In this document: in pieces, positions 6,249 to 6,575 of the stretch
Layout of the letters: each line of letters opens with the position of its first letter
How positions within the stretch are numbered: the first letter of the stretch is position 1
NCBI GenBank assembly: GCA_040384645.1
Contig: JAZKIX010000131.1
Coordinates: 1 to 6,575, forward strand
Direction: 5' to 3'
DNA: 6,575 nt
Source of the DNA: JAZKIX01 sp040384645
GTDB taxonomy: Bacteria; Pseudomonadota; Gammaproteobacteria; Burkholderiales; Burkholderiaceae_D
Position numbers and translations under genes: made by a program
Notes under the pieces: model-generated
Seen by the model: only the letters and a program-made list of their open reading frames with translations
The model's database searches: none
What the model was told of the DNA's origin: nothing

Positions 6249-6263
6249 AATACCCAATAAAAT
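6239..6263. repeat. AT-rich dyad, inverted copy of the motif upstream of glcD
   Basis: This 25-base stretch has the form TGTATT-N4-AATACCCAAT followed by AAAAT. The reverse complement of 1551-1575 has the same TGTATT-N4-AATACCCAAT core and agrees at 20 of 25 positions overall. Both contain GTAT and ATAC half-sites six bases apart, and both extend on the same side into CCCAAT. Shared flanking bases beyond the dyad make a common binding site or a dispersed repeat more likely than two chance AT palindromes, but two copies are thin evidence. Confidence 0.4.
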
Positions 6264-6305
6264 AGAGCGGGTAAAGGTATGTTTGGTTATATACCCCCAT
6301 TATGT

Positions 6306-6334
6306 TTGCTTAATTCCGCTATTTTTCTTATATG
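6306..6334 (+). promoter_or_regulatory. Candidate promoter for the YiiX-like gene
   Basis: TTGCTT (6306-6311), a 17-base spacer and TATATG (6329-6334) form a moderate sigma-70-like pair; TATGAT two bases later is an alternative -10. Transcription would start near 6341, with GGAG (6346-6349) then lying 12 bases before the ATG at 6362. The match is not strong. Confidence 0.35.
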
Positions 6335-6361
6335 ATTTAGCGGCTGGAGTCATTTACACAA

Positions 6362-6575
6362 ATGAAATATTTTGGCATTGCTTTGCTCTTGATCGCACAA
6401 ACTGTGTGCGGCAAGTCATTTCACACGTCGCTCAAAGATGGGGACCTAATTTTTCAAAAATCTCGCTCTTCCCAAAGCTTGGCAGTACAACGCGCAACTG
6501 GGTCGCCGTATAGTCACATGGGGATAGTTTTCATGCGCGCAGGGAAGCCCATGGTATTCGAGGCTTCTGCCACGG
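6362..6575 (+). CDS. YiiX-like permuted papain-fold (NlpC/P60-type) exported protein, 3'-truncated by window edge
   Basis: An open frame from ATG 6362 runs off the window after 71 codons. Residues 1-17 (MKYFGIALLLIAQTVCG) form a signal peptide; C16 is not in a good lipobox, so cleavage by signal peptidase I near VCG-K is more likely than lipid attachment. The mature part shows LKDGDLIFQKSRSSQSLAV (24-42), the spacing typical of YiiX/YebB-like permuted NlpC/P60 enzymes. It is followed by SPYSHMGIVF (48-57), which holds the presumed catalytic histidine H52, and then VFEASAT (65-71). The catalytic cysteine comes after the histidine in these permuted enzymes and would lie beyond the edge. Members are thought to act as thiol hydrolases or amidases on peptides or lipids; the substrate is unknown. 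GGAG at 6346-6349 is the probable ribosome site. It is transcribed in the same direction as glcF but separated by 176 AT-richer bases, so it is probably an independent gene. Confidence 0.8.
   Translation, partial: MKYFGIALLLIAQTVCGKSFHTSLKDGDLIFQKSRSSQSLAVQRATGSPYSHMGIVFMRAGKPMVFEASAT

Noticed and set aside
6151..6513. Plus-strand 120-residue ORF overlapping the glcF end and the YiiX-like gene
   Set aside because: It is in a different frame from both real genes, shows no recognisable family, and is contradicted by the clear signal peptide and motifs from 6362.
1..6575. CRISPR arrays, tRNA or rRNA genes, insertion-sequence transposases, phage genes
   Set aside because: None is visible: no regularly spaced repeats, no tRNA-like cloverleaf noticed, and every substantial frame is accounted for by the listed genes.

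Overview
This window looks like chromosomal DNA of a betaproteobacterium, most likely Burkholderiales and possibly Oxalobacteraceae. That placement is an inference from GC-rich coding sequence, the wording of the GlcD/GlcE/GlcF proteins and a GC-rich intergenic hairpin repeat; nothing in the window fixes the genus. The main theme is respiratory oxidation of 2-hydroxy acids (glycolate and probably D-lactate) by FAD-linked, membrane-associated dehydrogenases.

Layout: (1) 1-1272 (+) is the 3' part of a FAD-linked oxidase of the D-lactate dehydrogenase (cytochrome) type, cut by the left edge. (2) 1273-1615 is a 343-base intergenic region with a 111-base hairpin-within-hairpin repeat (1367-1477), an AT-rich dyad and a short Shine-Dalgarno-led ORF overlapping the next start. 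(3) 1616-3103 (+) is glcD. (4) 3170-3179 is a run of ten Ns, an assembly gap. (5) 3180-3601 (-) is an MgtC/SapB/YhiD-family membrane protein whose C-terminus falls in the gap. (6) 3602-3883 is a divergent promoter region. (7) 3884-4954 (+) is glcE and 4956-6185 (+) is glcF, separated by one base. (8) 6186-6361 is an AT-richer intergenic region. (9) 6362 to the right edge (+) is the 5' part of a YiiX-like permuted papain-fold (NlpC/P60-type) exported protein.

GlcD, GlcE and GlcF together form glycolate oxidase. The two FAD subunits and the iron-sulfur subunit pass electrons from glycolate to the respiratory chain and release glyoxylate. In the usual operon the three genes are adjacent. Here an oppositely oriented mgtC-like gene sits between glcD and glcE, so glcEF appears to need its own promoter, and a candidate one is visible. 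The glcD/mgtC junction contains the assembly gap, so this arrangement needs confirmation.

No wholly new system is evident. The less ordinary signals are the split glc operon, a 25-base AT-rich dyad found in inverted orientation before glcD and after glcF, short ORFs overlapping both Shine-Dalgarno-poor glc starts, and the large compound hairpin.
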